Shown here in pieces: positions 15,680-24,967 of a stretch of 64,000 bases of DNA (positions are counted from its first letter, which is position 1; each line of letters opens with the position of its first letter). Source of the stretch: Umezawaea tangerina (GTDB lineage: Bacteria > Actinomycetota > Actinomycetes > Mycobacteriales > Pseudonocardiaceae); assembly GCF_003002815.1 (NCBI RefSeq), contig NZ_PVTF01000002.1:434001-498000 (forward strand), read 5' to 3'. The notes below the pieces were generated by a model, which saw only the letters and a list, made by a program, of their open reading frames with translations, did not search any database and was not told the origin of the DNA. The position numbers and the translations under genes are program-made.

Positions 15680-16600
15680 ATGAATCCCAAGTCGACCGAC
15701 ACCGAGACTGCCGTGCTCGACGCACTCGAGGCCGAGGCGATCCACGTGCTGCGCGAGACCGCGGGGGCGTTCCGCCGACCGGTGCTGCTCTACTCGGTGG
15801 GCAAGGACTCCTCCGTGCTGCTGCACCTGGCCAGGAAGGCGTTCCGGCCGGGACGCCTGCCGTTCCCGCTGCTGCACGTGGACACCCGCTGGAAGTTCCA
15901 CGAGATGATCGAGTTCCGCGACGCCACCGCGCGTCGGCTCGGGCTCGACCTGATCGTGCGCACCAACACCCAGGCGCACGAGGCGGGTGTAACGCCGTTC
16001 ACCCACGGCACGCACGAGTACACCCGCCTGATGAAGACCGTGGCGCTGCGCGCGGCGCTCGACGAGCACGGCTTCGACGCCGCGATCGGCGGGGCGCGGC
16101 GCGACGAGGAGCGGTCGCGGGCGAAGGAGCGGATCTTCTCGCTGCGCGAGCCCGGTCACCAGTGGGACCCGCGCAGGCAGCGCCCGGAGTTCTGGCGGTG
16201 GAGCAACACCGAGCTCAACGAGGGCCAGTCGGTGCGGGTGTTCCCGTTGTCGAACTGGACCGAGATGGACGTGTGGCGCTACATCCGCCGCGAGGAGATC
16301 CCCGTCGTCCCGCTCTACCTGGCCGAGCCCCGGCCGGTGGTCGAGCGCGACGGCGCGCTGCTGATGGTCGACGACGACCGGTTCCCGTTGCGGCCGGGCG
16401 AGGAGCCCGACCACCGCTGGGTCCGGTTCCGCACACTGGGCTGCTACCCGCTCACCGCGGCCGTCGAGTCCAAGGCCACGACGCTCGACGAGCTGATCGA
16501 CGAGATGCGGGTGGACCGGCGCTCGGAACGGGCGGGGCGGCTGATCGACGGCGAGGGCGGTTCGTCCATGGAGAGCAAGAAGTCGGAGGGGTACTTCTGA
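15680..16600 (+). CDS. cysD: Sulfate adenylyltransferase subunit 2 (ATP sulfurylase small subunit)
   Basis: A 306-residue PAPS-reductase-fold protein with the PP-loop [16 protein letters not shown], the [10 protein letters not shown] motif, and the C-terminal [15 protein letters not shown] block of CysD. With CysN it makes adenosine 5'-phosphosulfate from ATP and sulfate. ATG 15680 has a G-rich ribosome site. Its stop shares one base with the start of cysN (TGATG), so the two are translationally coupled. Confidence 0.97.
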   Translation: MNPKSTDTETAVLDALEAEAIHVLRETAGAFRRPVLLYSVGKDSSVLLHLARKAFRPGRLPFPLLHVDTRWKFHEMIEFRDATARRLGLDLIVRTNTQAHEAGVTPFTHGTHEYTRLMKTVALRAALDEHGFDAAIGGARRDEERSRAKERIFSLREPGHQWDPRRQRPEFWRWSNTELNEGQSVRVFPLSNWTEMDVWRYIRREEIPVVPLYLAEPRPVVERDGALLMVDDDRFPLRPGEEPDHRWVRFRTLGCYPLTAAVESKATTLDELIDEMRVDRRSERAGRLIDGEGGSSMESKKSEGYF

Positions 16601-18426
16601 TGGGCGCGGTGCTGCGGATCGTGGCGTGCGGTTCGGTGGACGACGGCAAGTCCACGCTGATCGGCAGGCTGCTGGCCGACACCGACAGCGTCCCGCTCGA
16701 CCACCTCGAACAGGCGAGGCACCTGCGGCGGGGCGGGTCGGTGGTGCCCGCGGGCGAGATCGACTACTCGCTGATCACCGACGGGCTGGCCGCCGAGCAC
16801 GAGCAGGGCATCACGATCGACGTGGCCTACCGCTACTCGGACCTGCCCGGCGGCCGCAGGCTGGTGATCGCGGACGCGCCGGGGCACGACCAGTACGGCG
16901 CGAACATGGCGGTCGCCGCGTCGACGGCCGACCTGGCCGTGCTGCTCGTCGACGCGGAGCTGGGCGTGCGGCCGGGGACCTACCGGCACCTCGCGGTCTG
17001 CGTCACGATGGGCGTGCGGTCCGTCGTGGTGGCGGTCAACAAGCTCGACGCCGTCGGCTACGACCAGGCGGTGTTCGACCGGCTCGCGGAGCAGGTGCGG
17101 ACGGTGGCGCGCGACCTGGGGGCCGAGGAGGTCCACGTCGTGCCGGTCAGCGCGGTGGGCGGGGACAACGTGGCCTTCGCGTCGCCGAACATGCCGTGGC
17201 ACGACGGGCCGACGCTGCTCGACGTGCTGGTCCGGTGGCGGCCGGGCGCACGGCGGCGGTCCGTCGAGACCCGGCTCCCGGTGCAGTACGTCATCCGCGG
17301 CGACCGGTTCCGCGGACCGGCGGGCACGGTCGTGGGCGCGGCGCTGAGCCGCGGCGACGAGGTGTCGGTGGCCGGGTCCGGAGTGGTCACGACCATCCGC
17401 CGGGTCGTCGGACCGGACGGCGACCTCGACCGCGCCGAGCCAGGCACACCGGTCACCGTGGAGCTGGCCGACGACGTGGACGTGCGGCGCGGCGACCTGC
17501 TCACCGGCCGCCAGGCCCCGCCGCCGAGCACGGAGCTGCTCGCGACCGTGGTGTGGACCGGCGCGCGGCCGTTCGACTCCGGTGGCGACTACCTCATGCT
17601 GGCGGGGCCGCGCGTGGTGTCCGCGACGGTGACCGGACCGCACGGCCTGCTGGACGTCCGCAATGGACGGACGACGAGCGCGGAGACGTTGTCCGTCAAC
17701 GACATCGGCACGGTCACCGTGACGACCGCGTCCCCGGTGTTCGTCGACTCCTACGCCGACAGCCGCGACACCGGGTGCTTCCTGCTGGTGGACCGGCTCA
17801 CCAAGGACACCGTCGCCGCCGGGATGGTGGTGGCGCCGCAGCACCCCGGCGACGTCGTGCCGCAGGACTACGCCGTCGACCGCGCGTCCCGTGAGCGGCT
17901 CAAGGGCCAGCGCGCGAAGGTGTTGTGGCTCACCGGGTTGTCCGGTGCGGGCAAGTCCACGATCGCCGACGCGGTGGAGCGCAGGCTGCGGGCGCTCGGC
18001 GTGCACACCTACGTGCTGGACGGCGACAACGTGCGCGGCGGGCTCAACGCCGACCTCGGGTTCGCCCCCGGGGACCGCGCGGAGAACGTCCGCAGGGTCG
18101 CCGAGGTGGCGCGCCTCATGCTGGACGCGGGCCTCGTGGTCGTCGTCGCCCTCGTCTCCCCGTTCCGGGCCGACCGGGCGGCGGCGCGGGCGCTGTTCGC
18201 ACCGGAGGACTTCGTCGAGGTGTGGGTGGACACGCCGCTGGCCGAGTGCGTGCGGCGCGACCCGAAGGGCTTGTACGCCAAGGCGAACGCGGGCGTGCTG
18301 GCGACGATGACCGGGATCGGGCAGGACTACGAACCGCCGACCGCGGCCGAGGTCGTGCTCGACGGGACGGCGTCCACCGCGGCGTCCGTGGCGCGCCTGA
18401 CCGCCATCGTCACCGACCGGGGCTGA
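16600..18426 (+). CDS. cysNC: Bifunctional sulfate adenylyltransferase subunit 1 / APS kinase
   Basis: A 608-residue fusion. Residues 1 to about 430 are the CysN GTPase: G-S-V-D-D-G-K-S-T P-loop, D-A-P-G-H switch II, N-K-L-D base-recognition motif, then beta-barrel domains. Residues from about 440 are an APS kinase: G-L-S-G-A-G-K-S-T P-loop, D-G-D-N-V-R and G-L-Y-A-K-A. The protein activates sulfate and phosphorylates APS to PAPS, as NodQ and mycobacterial CysNC do. No PAPS reductase gene is seen beside it. Confidence 0.97.
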   Translation: MGAVLRIVACGSVDDGKSTLIGRLLADTDSVPLDHLEQARHLRRGGSVVPAGEIDYSLITDGLAAEHEQGITIDVAYRYSDLPGGRRLVIADAPGHDQYGANMAVAASTADLAVLLVDAELGVRPGTYRHLAVCVTMGVRSVVVAVNKLDAVGYDQAVFDRLAEQVRTVARDLGAEEVHVVPVSAVGGDNVAFASPNMPWHDGPTLLDVLVRWRPGARRRSVETRLPVQYVIRGDRFRGPAGTVVGAALSRGDEVSVAGSGVVTTIRRVVGPDGDLDRAEPGTPVTVELADDVDVRRGDLLTGRQAPPPSTELLATVVWTGARPFDSGGDYLMLAGPRVVSATVTGPHGLLDVRNGRTTSAETLSVNDIGTVTVTTASPVFVDSYADSRDTGCFLLVDRLTKDTVAAGMVVAPQHPGDVVPQDYAVDRASRERLKGQRAKVLWLTGLSGAGKSTIADAVERRLRALGVHTYVLDGDNVRGGLNADLGFAPGDRAENVRRVAEVARLMLDAGLVVVVALVSPFRADRAAARALFAPEDFVEVWVDTPLAECVRRDPKGLYAKANAGVLATMTGIGQDYEPPTAAEVVLDGTASTAASVARLTAIVTDRG

Positions 18427-18452
18427 GCCGGGCCCGGCGGTATGCTCCCCCG

Positions 18453-18917
18453 GTGGGCAGACAAAACGGCCGGATGGGCTTCACGACCGCTCTGATCAGG
18501 TCCGCTTTCCTGGTGAACGCGGCCTACGCGCGGTCGGGGCGCGAGTTCGGCGTCACCCCCCAGCAGGGCCAGCTGCTGAGCATCCTGCGCGGGCGGCCGT
18601 ACGGGATGACGGAGCTGGGCACGGTGCTGGGCCTGGCCAAGTCGAGCGTCACCGGCCTGGTCGACCGGACCGAGCGCGGCGGCCTGGTCCGGCGCGAGCC
18701 GGACCCGGACGACTCCCGCGCCGTGCGGGTGGCGCTCACCCCGCACGGCGGCGAGCTCGCCGAGCGGTTCTACACCGAGACCCACCGGCGGATCGAGCAG
18801 CTGCCGGGCTCGCTGAGCGCCGCCGAGCTGGAGACGCTCACCGACCTGCTCGCACGGGTCGTGGACGACCACGACGTGTCGGCGATCTTCATGGAGGCCG
18901 ACGACTCCCCGAGGTAG
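18453..18917 (+). CDS. MarR-family transcriptional regulator
   Basis: A 154-residue winged-helix protein with the MarR recognition region (L-G-L-A-K-S-S-V-T-G-L-V-D-R) and the wing D-P-D-D-S-R-A-V-R-V-A-L-T. GTG 18453 is chosen because TATGCT ends seven bases before it, the pattern of leaderless actinomycete transcripts; an ATG at 18474 is also in frame. The downstream gene at 19017 is preceded by three matching inverted repeats, almost certainly its operators, so the MarR protein probably represses that flavoprotein gene and may respond to a redox-active or phenolic ligand. Confidence 0.9.
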   Translation: MGRQNGRMGFTTALIRSAFLVNAAYARSGREFGVTPQQGQLLSILRGRPYGMTELGTVLGLAKSSVTGLVDRTERGGLVRREPDPDDSRAVRVALTPHGGELAERFYTETHRRIEQLPGSLSAAELETLTDLLARVVDDHDVSAIFMEADDSPR

Positions 18918-18933
18918 CACCCGCGCACTTGTA

Positions 18934-18992
18934 GTTCGTGGCACGAACTACTACGGTTCGCAGTACGAACCAGTCTGGTTCGTGTTGCGAAC
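18934..18992. promoter_or_regulatory. Three tandem MarR-type operators, 22 bp apart
   Basis: Three copies of GTTCG-N5-CGAAC lie at 18934-18948, 18956-18970 and 18978-18992. Their centres (18941, 18963, 18985) are exactly 22 bp apart, two turns of DNA, so bound dimers would line up on one face. The first copy has the longest arms (TAGTTCGT and ACGAACTA). They fill the gap between the MarR gene and the flavoprotein gene. Confidence 0.85.
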
Positions 18993-19016
18993 TTTCCATG
19001 TCCGGGGAGCACTTCG

Positions 19017-20114
19017 ATGAACCACACGGTGGTAGTGGTCGGTGGCGGCTACGGCGGCTCGATGATCGCCAAGGCGCTGGACGACGAGACCGACGTCGTC
19101 CTGATCGACCCGCGGGAGGCGTTCGTCAACGCCGCCGGGTCGCTGCGGGCGCTGACCAGGCCCGAATGGGCGGCCAACGTCTTCTTCCCGTTCGACGCGC
19201 TGCTGCGCCGGGGGCGGTTCGTCCGCGACCTGGCCGTCTCGGTGGACCCGAAGGGCGTCGTGCTCGCGTCGGGCGGGCGCGTCGACGCCGACTACCTGGT
19301 GCTGGCCACCGGGTCCGGCTACCCCTACCCGGCCAAGCCCAGGCCCGCGGCCCTGAGCACCGCCGAGGCGGTGGAGGACCTGCGCAAGACGCACGAGGAG
19401 CTGGCGGGCGCCGACCGCGTGCTGGTCCTCGGCGCGGGCCCGGTCGGTCTGGAGCTGGCCGGGGAGATCAAGGACGTCTGGCCGGACAAGCACGTGGTCG
19501 TCGTCGACCGGGACGAGCGGATGGTGCCCGGTCTGCTGCCCGAGGTGCGCGCCGACCTGCTCCGCCAGCTCGACGGGCTCGGCGTCGACCTGCGGCTGGG
19601 CACCGGTCTGGTCGCGCCGCCGCCGACGGAACCGGGCAGGGCCGGGCGCTTCGCGGTCACCACCGACACCGGTGAGGAGGTCGTGGCGGACATCTGGTTC
19701 CGCGCGTTCGGGGTCCGCACCAACAGCGACCACCTCGCCGACGGCGGGCTCACCCCGCTCACCGGACGGGGCGCGGTCCCCGTCACCGAGCGGCTGAACG
19801 TCGTGGGCTACGAGCACGTCTACGCGCTCGGCGACGTCACCGACGTCCCGGAGCCGAAGATGGCGAGCTACGCGATGCAGCACGCGGAGGTCGTGGCGGC
19901 GAACATCAGGGCCCAGCTCGCAGGCGAGGAGCCGACCGCGGTGTACGCGCCGGACCCGGTCCGCCGGATCCTGCTGCCGCTCGGCCCGCACGGCGGCGCG
20001 GGCCAGATCCCGCACGAGGGCGCGATCGTCGCGGTGACCGCGAAGACGGTGTCCGAGCGCAAGGGCCTGACCCTGTTCGCCGAGCGCTTCGCGGACCGGT
20101 TCGACGTCGGCTGA
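19017..20114 (+). CDS. FAD-dependent NAD(P)H oxidoreductase (NDH-2/FSP1/AIF type)
   Basis: A 365-residue two-dinucleotide-fold flavoprotein. FAD site V-V-V-G-G-G-Y-G-G at the N-terminus, A-T-G-S-G motif, NAD(P)H site L-V-L-G-A-G-P-V-G-L-E near residue 140, and the FAD-closing A-L-G-D-V-T-D near residue 265. The family passes electrons from NAD(P)H to quinones or small acceptors. There is no clear C-terminal membrane helix. GGGGAG lies eight bases before ATG 19017. The three operators just upstream indicate tight, inducible control by the MarR neighbour. Confidence 0.88.
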   Translation: MNHTVVVVGGGYGGSMIAKALDDETDVVLIDPREAFVNAAGSLRALTRPEWAANVFFPFDALLRRGRFVRDLAVSVDPKGVVLASGGRVDADYLVLATGSGYPYPAKPRPAALSTAEAVEDLRKTHEELAGADRVLVLGAGPVGLELAGEIKDVWPDKHVVVVDRDERMVPGLLPEVRADLLRQLDGLGVDLRLGTGLVAPPPTEPGRAGRFAVTTDTGEEVVADIWFRAFGVRTNSDHLADGGLTPLTGRGAVPVTERLNVVGYEHVYALGDVTDVPEPKMASYAMQHAEVVAANIRAQLAGEEPTAVYAPDPVRRILLPLGPHGGAGQIPHEGAIVAVTAKTVSERKGLTLFAERFADRFDVG

Positions 20115-20116
20115 GG

Positions 20117-20593
20117 TCAGCCGACCCGGCGGCCCTGCTCGCACAACGACGGCGCGCCCGCGTCGACCGCGTGCAGCGCGGCGGCGATCCGGTCTGCCAG
20201 CAGGGGTCTCACCAGCGACCGGACCTCGGTGTCGTCGCACAGCCTGGCGGAGACGATCTCCCCGTCGGGGAACGAGAGCGCGGCCACGTCCGCCTCCGTC
20301 AGCAGGCCGCCGTCGAAGACGAACGCCACCCCCTCGTCCCACCCCTGCCGCGCGGGCACGTGGTCGACCACCAGCAGCGCCCCCGTGGTCCACACCAGGT
20401 CCATCTCCTCCCGGACCTCGCGGGTCGCCGTCACCCACGGCGGCTCCCCCTCCTCGCCGGCGCCGCCGGGGATCTCCCAGTCCGGCTTGTAGGACGGCTC
20501 CACCAGCAGCACCCGACCGGTGGCGTCCCGGAACAGCACACCGGCCACGACCCGCTTGCGGTTCAACCCCGCCACGTACTGCTCCAGCGTCAT
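20117..20593 (-). CDS. NUDIX hydrolase
   Basis: A 158-residue protein with a Nudix-box region G-G-A-G-E-E-G-E-P-P-W-V-T-A-T-R-E-V-R-E-E-M. The core R-E-x-x-E-E is intact. Such enzymes cleave nucleoside diphosphates linked to another group; the substrate cannot be read here. ATG 20593 is preceded by TAGGGT at leaderless distance. It converges on the flavoprotein gene with a 2-bp gap. Confidence 0.9.
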   Translation of the reverse strand: MTLEQYVAGLNRKRVVAGVLFRDATGRVLLVEPSYKPDWEIPGGAGEEGEPPWVTATREVREEMDLVWTTGALLVVDHVPARQGWDEGVAFVFDGGLLTEADVAALSFPDGEIVSARLCDDTEVRSLVRPLLADRIAAALHAVDAGAPSLCEQGRRVG

Positions 20594-20711
20594 CCACCCG
20601 ACCCTAGGACCACTCCCATCCCGTTGGTACCGCTGGACTTCCGCCGCGAAGTCACCCGGAAGGAGGGCTTGACCGCTACGCTGGGCGCAGGTCGAACCGG
20701 GGGGGCGGTAC

Positions 20712-21611
20712 ATGCGGGTGGACGACCACGACTTATCCGGGGGCACGCGGGGCTGGACCCCGCCGGAGCCCCAGCGGGTGCGGCCGATGGCGTCGGTCGT
20801 CGTGCCTGCCGGGTCCAGACCGGTGTTCCCGGCGCCGCCACCCGCCGGGGCGGTGGTGCGCCCCCTGACCGAACGCGAGGTGGGGATGCGCGCCGCGCGG
20901 GTCCTCGGCTGGGCGCGCGGCTCGTTCCTGGCGATCTCCTCCACCACCTCGGCGGTGGTCCACGTGCTGCTGCTCGTCCTCTGGACGGTCCTGTGGCCGG
21001 TGTTCGGCTCGACGCCCGGTGTCTTCGCGGGGCTCGCGCTGACGGTCGTGGTGTGGTCGGTGGGCCGCTGGTTCACCGTGGGCTGCACGTCCCTGGTGTT
21101 CGCGCGCGTGGTCGTGGGCCACGACGTCCGGTTCGCGGACCTGCGCGCGGAGCTCAAGCCGGTGGCCTGGCGGCTGCTGGGGCTGTCCGCCCTGTGCGGT
21201 TGGCTGCTGCCGGTCAGCCTGGTCGGGGGTGTGGCGCCCCCTGGTGTGCTGGCGGTCCCGGCGCTCGTGCTGGAGCGGCTGGGCATCCGCCAGGCGGTCG
21301 TCCGGTCCCGCGACCTCCTGCACGGGGAAGGGGGGCGGACGTTCAGGGTCCTGGCGCCCGTGCGGCTGTCCACCCTCGCCATCTCCTCGGCCGTACCGCT
21401 GACCTGGCTCCGCGTCGGGCCCTTTCCGCTGGACGCGACTCCGTTCGGGTGGTTGCTCCTCGCCGCGGTGTTCGCCACGCCGACCCTCGCGGTGGCGTGG
21501 ACGAACAGCGGTGCGGTGCTCTCGATGTACTACGTCGACCGCTACCTGGCGGTCGCGACCCGGCCTGCGCCGCCGCCGTCATTCGTGCACCGGTTCGCCG
21601 ACACCGGGTGA
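20712..21611 (+). CDS. Hypothetical membrane protein
   Basis: A 299-residue protein. The first 75 residues are hydrophilic and Pro-rich, followed by about six hydrophobic segments in the rest. No motif or family was recognised. It begins at ATG 20712 and its last 33 bases overlap the 3' end of the convergent GlxA-type regulator gene. Confidence 0.7.
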   Translation: MRVDDHDLSGGTRGWTPPEPQRVRPMASVVVPAGSRPVFPAPPPAGAVVRPLTEREVGMRAARVLGWARGSFLAISSTTSAVVHVLLLVLWTVLWPVFGSTPGVFAGLALTVVVWSVGRWFTVGCTSLVFARVVVGHDVRFADLRAELKPVAWRLLGLSALCGWLLPVSLVGGVAPPGVLAVPALVLERLGIRQAVVRSRDLLHGEGGRTFRVLAPVRLSTLAISSAVPLTWLRVGPFPLDATPFGWLLLAAVFATPTLAVAWTNSGAVLSMYYVDRYLAVATRPAPPPSFVHRFADTG

Positions 21612-22571
21612 GGTGGCCGAGTACGCCTGCCGGTAGGCGTTCGGCGTGAGTCCGACGTGGGTGCGCAGGTGCCTGCGCAGCAGCAGGGGGTCGCCGAACC
21701 CGGCCTCGCGGGCGACCTCGCCGATGCTGAGCCCGGTCGACTCCAGCAGCTGACGGGCGCGGTCCACCCGCCGCTGGACCACCCACTGCTGCGGGCTCTG
21801 CCCCACCTCGTCGCGGAACCGCCGGGTCAGGGTGCGGACGCTCATGCTCGCGTGCCGGGCCAGGTCGGCGAGGGTCAGCGGCTCGGACAGCCGTTGCAGC
21901 GCCCACTGGCGGGTGGCCGAGGTCGAGGCGTCGCCGTGGTCGGGCAGCGGCCGGTCGATGAACTGCGCCTGCCCGCCCTCCCGCCACGGCGCGACCACGC
22001 ACCGGCGTGCCGTGGCGTTGGCCGCGGCGGCCCCGTGGTCGCGGCGCACGAGGTGCAGGCACAGGTCGATGCCCGCCGCCGCGCCCGCCGAGGTGAGAAC
22101 GCGGCCGTTGTCGACGAACAGGACGTTCGGGTTCACGTCGACCAGCGGGAAGCGGCGGGCGAACTCGTCGCACATCGCCCAGTGGGTCGTGGCGCTCTGC
22201 CCGTCGAGCATCCCGGAGGCCGCGAGGACGAACGCCGACGTGCACAGGCTGACCACGCGGGCGGTCGGGGCGATGCCCGCGAGCGCGGCGGCCAGCTCCT
22301 CCCCCAGCCCGCCGGGTCCGGGCAGGTCGGCGTCGCGGTCCTGGGTGGCGATGACGACGGTGTCCGCGGTGCGCAGCACCGACTCGTCGTTGCGGATGTC
22401 GATGGTGAAGTCCTGGTTGGTCCGCACCGGTCGGCCGCCCAACGAGCAGGTCACGACCTCGTAGAGGGGCTTGTCCGCCGCGTCGAAGGCGTGCCCGAGC
22501 ACCTGGGCCGGGATGCCGAGGTCGAACGGTTTGACCCCGTCCAGGGCGAGGACGGCTACGCGGTGGGGCAT
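21579..22571 (-). CDS. GlxA-type regulator (DJ-1/PfpI domain plus AraC helix-turn-helix)
   Basis: A 330-residue protein. Residues 1 to about 185 are a DJ-1/PfpI-like domain with the nucleophile-elbow region V-S-L-C-T-S-A-F-V-L-A-A; the C-terminal part is an AraC domain (L-A-R-H-A-S-M-S-V-R-T-L-T-R-R-F and G-F-G-D-P-L-L-L-R-R-H). It is divergent from the aldehyde dehydrogenase operon across 70 bp, so it probably controls it. A promoter runs into its start codon (22578-22606). The ligand is unknown. Confidence 0.92.
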   Translation of the reverse strand: MPHRVAVLALDGVKPFDLGIPAQVLGHAFDAADKPLYEVVTCSLGGRPVRTNQDFTIDIRNDESVLRTADTVVIATQDRDADLPGPGGLGEELAAALAGIAPTARVVSLCTSAFVLAASGMLDGQSATTHWAMCDEFARRFPLVDVNPNVLFVDNGRVLTSAGAAAGIDLCLHLVRRDHGAAAANATARRCVVAPWREGGQAQFIDRPLPDHGDASTSATRQWALQRLSEPLTLADLARHASMSVRTLTRRFRDEVGQSPQQWVVQRRVDRARQLLESTGLSIGEVAREAGFGDPLLLRRHLRTHVGLTPNAYRQAYSATSPGVGEPVHE

Positions 22572-22577
22572 GGCCCG

Positions 22578-22606
22578 ATTGTCACCAATGTTGTCTTTCA
22601 GGTCAA
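22578..22606 (-). promoter_or_regulatory. Promoter of the GlxA-type regulator, leaderless arrangement
   Basis: Minus strand TTGACC (22601-22606), 17-bp spacer, GACAAT (22578-22583), then six bases to ATG 22571. Transcription would begin at or next to the start codon. Confidence 0.6.
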
Positions 22607-22641
22607 TTACGCGGGCGGCCGGAGCCCGCGAGAGTGTCCTC

Positions 22642-24087
22642 ATGGCACTGGATCACGACACGTTCCTCATCGGCGGCGAGTGGGTTCCGGCGAGTTCGGC
22701 GCACCGCTCCACCGTCATCGGCGCGAGCACCGGGGAGGTGCTCGGCACCTCACCCGAGGGGATGGAGGCCGACGTCGACGCCGCCGTCGCGGCCGCCCGG
22801 CGCGCGTTCGACGACCCCGACGGCTGGTCGGGCTGGGCCCCGCGGGACCGCGCCGCGGTGATGCGCCGCCTCGCCGACGCGCTCGACGCCCGCCGCGAGG
22901 AGATCACCCGGCTGGTCAGCAGCGAGAACGGCATGCCCATCACGCTCTCGCTGGGTCTCGAAGGCACCGTGCCGAGCACGTTGTTGCGCTACTACGCGGA
23001 CCTCGTCACCGAGGCCCCGGTCGAGGAGCACCGCGACGGCCTGCTCGGCCGCCCGGTGCTGGTGCGGCGCGAGCCGGTCGGCGTCGTCGCGGCGATCACG
23101 CCGTGGAACGCCCCGCAGACGCTGGCCGCGGGCAAGTACGCCCCCGCGCTCGCCGCGGGGGCGACGCTGGTCATCAAGCCCTCCCCCGAGACCGCGCTCG
23201 ACGCGGTGCTGTTCGCGGAGGCGGTCGTCGAGGCCGGTGTGCCCGCGGGCGTCGTCAACGTCGTCCCGGCGGGTCGCGAGGCAGGCGCTTACCTCGTCGG
23301 CCATCCGGGCGTCGACAAGGTGTCGTTCACCGGCTCCAGCGCGGCGGGCCGGTCGATCGCGGAGGTGTGCGGACGGCTGCTGCGGCCCGTTTCCCTAGAG
23401 CTGGGCGGGAAGTCGGCGGCGATCGTGCTGGAGGACGCCGACCTGGACTCCGAGGCGATCAGGCAGGAGCTCGTCGCCGCGACGCTGCTGAACAACGGCC
23501 AGGCCTGCTTCGCGAGCACCCGGATCCTCGCGCCACGCAGTCGGTACGACGACGTCGTGGACGCGATGTCGGCGCTCGCCTCGTCGTTGACCGTCGGGGA
23601 CCCGCTGGACCCCGGCACGCACGTCGGTCCACTCGCGAGCGAACGGCAGCGCGAGCGCGTGGAGGGCTACATCGCCAAGGGCAGGGCCGAGGGCTCCCGG
23701 CTGACGGCGGGCGGCGGTCGCCCCGCCCACCTGGACCGCGGGTGGTACGTGGAGCCCACGGTGTTCGCCGACGTCGACAACAAGCAGGTCATCGCGCAGG
23801 AGGAGATCTTCGGCCCGGTCCTGGTCGTCATCCCCTACGAGGACGAGCGGGACGCGGTCCGGCTGGCCAACGACTCCGACTACGGCCTCGGCGGGTCGGT
23901 GTGGACCCGCGACGCCGAGCACGGCCTGGAGATCGCGCGCCGGGTGCGCACGGGGTCCTTCGGCGTCAACCACTACATGACCGACCCGGTCGCCCCGTTC
24001 GGCGGGGTGAAGGCCAGCGGCCTCGGCCGTGAGCTGGGACCCGAGGGTCTCGCCGGCTACCAGCAGCTCAAGTCCGTCTACCTCTGA
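22642..24087 (+). CDS. NAD(P)-dependent aldehyde dehydrogenase
   Basis: A 481-residue ALDH. The catalytic Cys is in N-N-G-Q-A-C-F-A-S-T, the general-base Glu in S-L-E-L-G-G-K-S-A, and T-P-W-N-A-P matches the substrate-pocket Asn motif. It is the first gene of a three-gene unit with a deacetylase-like hydrolase and an NmrA-like protein, and it diverges from an AraC-type regulator, which suggests an inducible catabolic pathway for an unknown aldehyde. Confidence 0.95.
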   Translation: MALDHDTFLIGGEWVPASSAHRSTVIGASTGEVLGTSPEGMEADVDAAVAAARRAFDDPDGWSGWAPRDRAAVMRRLADALDARREEITRLVSSENGMPITLSLGLEGTVPSTLLRYYADLVTEAPVEEHRDGLLGRPVLVRREPVGVVAAITPWNAPQTLAAGKYAPALAAGATLVIKPSPETALDAVLFAEAVVEAGVPAGVVNVVPAGREAGAYLVGHPGVDKVSFTGSSAAGRSIAEVCGRLLRPVSLELGGKSAAIVLEDADLDSEAIRQELVAATLLNNGQACFASTRILAPRSRYDDVVDAMSALASSLTVGDPLDPGTHVGPLASERQRERVEGYIAKGRAEGSRLTAGGGRPAHLDRGWYVEPTVFADVDNKQVIAQEEIFGPVLVVIPYEDERDAVRLANDSDYGLGGSVWTRDAEHGLEIARRVRTGSFGVNHYMTDPVAPFGGVKASGLGRELGPEGLAGYQQLKSVYL

Positions 24088-24112
24088 CCCGCACACCGAC
24101 AGGAGACACCTC

Positions 24113-24967
24113 GTGGATCCACCCGAACTGACGTGGCCCGGCGGCCGGAAGGTCGCGGTCATGATCACCGCGGCGGTCGAGCTGTGGTCCGAGGGCCACT
24201 GGCCGTCGTACGCGCCGATGGCGGCCGCGTGGCCGTTGCCCGGTGTCCCCGACTCGCACAGCGCGTCGTGGTCGGAGTACGGCGCCACCACCGGCGTGTG
24301 GCGGCTGCTCGACCTGCTGGACCGGCGGGGCGTCACGGCGACCTTCGGCGTGAACGGCCTGGTCGCCGAGCGCTTCCCGGACGCGGTGCGCGCGGTCGCC
24401 GACGCCGGGCACGAGGTCGCGGCGCACTCGTACGCGCAGGACGTCGTGCCCGCGTGCCTGGACGCCGACGAGGAGCGGGCGAACCTCGTCCGGTCCGTCG
24501 ACGTCCTGCACGGGGTCACCGGGCACCGCCCCACCGGCTGGCTGAGTCCTCGTGCGACGGCCTCGCCGCGGACCGCGGACCTGTTGGCGGAGCACGGTTT
24601 CACGTGGTCGGGCGACCACAACGACCGCGAGCTGCCCCACGTGCTGCGCACCGCGCACGGACCACTCGTCGCGATCATGCACAGCGACTTCAGCGACGTC
24701 CGCGGCGCGGCGGCCGGCCCGCGGACCTACCGCGACGTCCACCTGGACCTCCTGGAGCACCTGCTCGACGCCCCCGGTACCGGGATCCTGAACCTCACCG
24801 TGCACGCGCACGTCGGGGGAAGGCCCGCGCAGGCCGCCATGTTCGACCGGATCCTCGCGTCGATCCGCCTCGCGGGCGACGACGTCTGGGTCACCACCCA
24901 CCAACGGGTCGCCGAGCACGTGCTCGCGACCACGCGGCACCACGAAGGGAACACCACTTCACCATGA
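24113..24967 (+). CDS. Polysaccharide deacetylase-family hydrolase (cyclic imidase / PuuE-like)
   Basis: A 284-residue NodB-homology protein starting at GTG 24113 behind AGGAGA. Features of the PuuE-like subgroup are the long N-terminal region with W-P-G-G-R-K-V-A-V and the H-E-V-A-A-H-S-Y metal motif near residue 102; V-H-A-H-V-G-G-R near residue 245 fits the C-terminal part. Members act on amide or imide bonds of small molecules as well as on sugars. Because it sits between an aldehyde dehydrogenase and an NmrA-type protein, small-molecule hydrolysis is more likely than cell-wall work. Its stop overlaps the next start (ATGA). Confidence 0.85.
   Translation: MDPPELTWPGGRKVAVMITAAVELWSEGHWPSYAPMAAAWPLPGVPDSHSASWSEYGATTGVWRLLDLLDRRGVTATFGVNGLVAERFPDAVRAVADAGHEVAAHSYAQDVVPACLDADEERANLVRSVDVLHGVTGHRPTGWLSPRATASPRTADLLAEHGFTWSGDHNDRELPHVLRTAHGPLVAIMHSDFSDVRGAAAGPRTYRDVHLDLLEHLLDAPGTGILNLTVHAHVGGRPAQAAMFDRILASIRLAGDDVWVTTHQRVAEHVLATTRHHEGNTTSP

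Noticed and set aside
21579-21611. Short convergent overlaps (21579-21611, 34830-34866) as possible antisense regulation
   Set aside because: Overlaps of 33-37 bp between convergent genes are common in compact actinomycete DNA and carry no special signal here.
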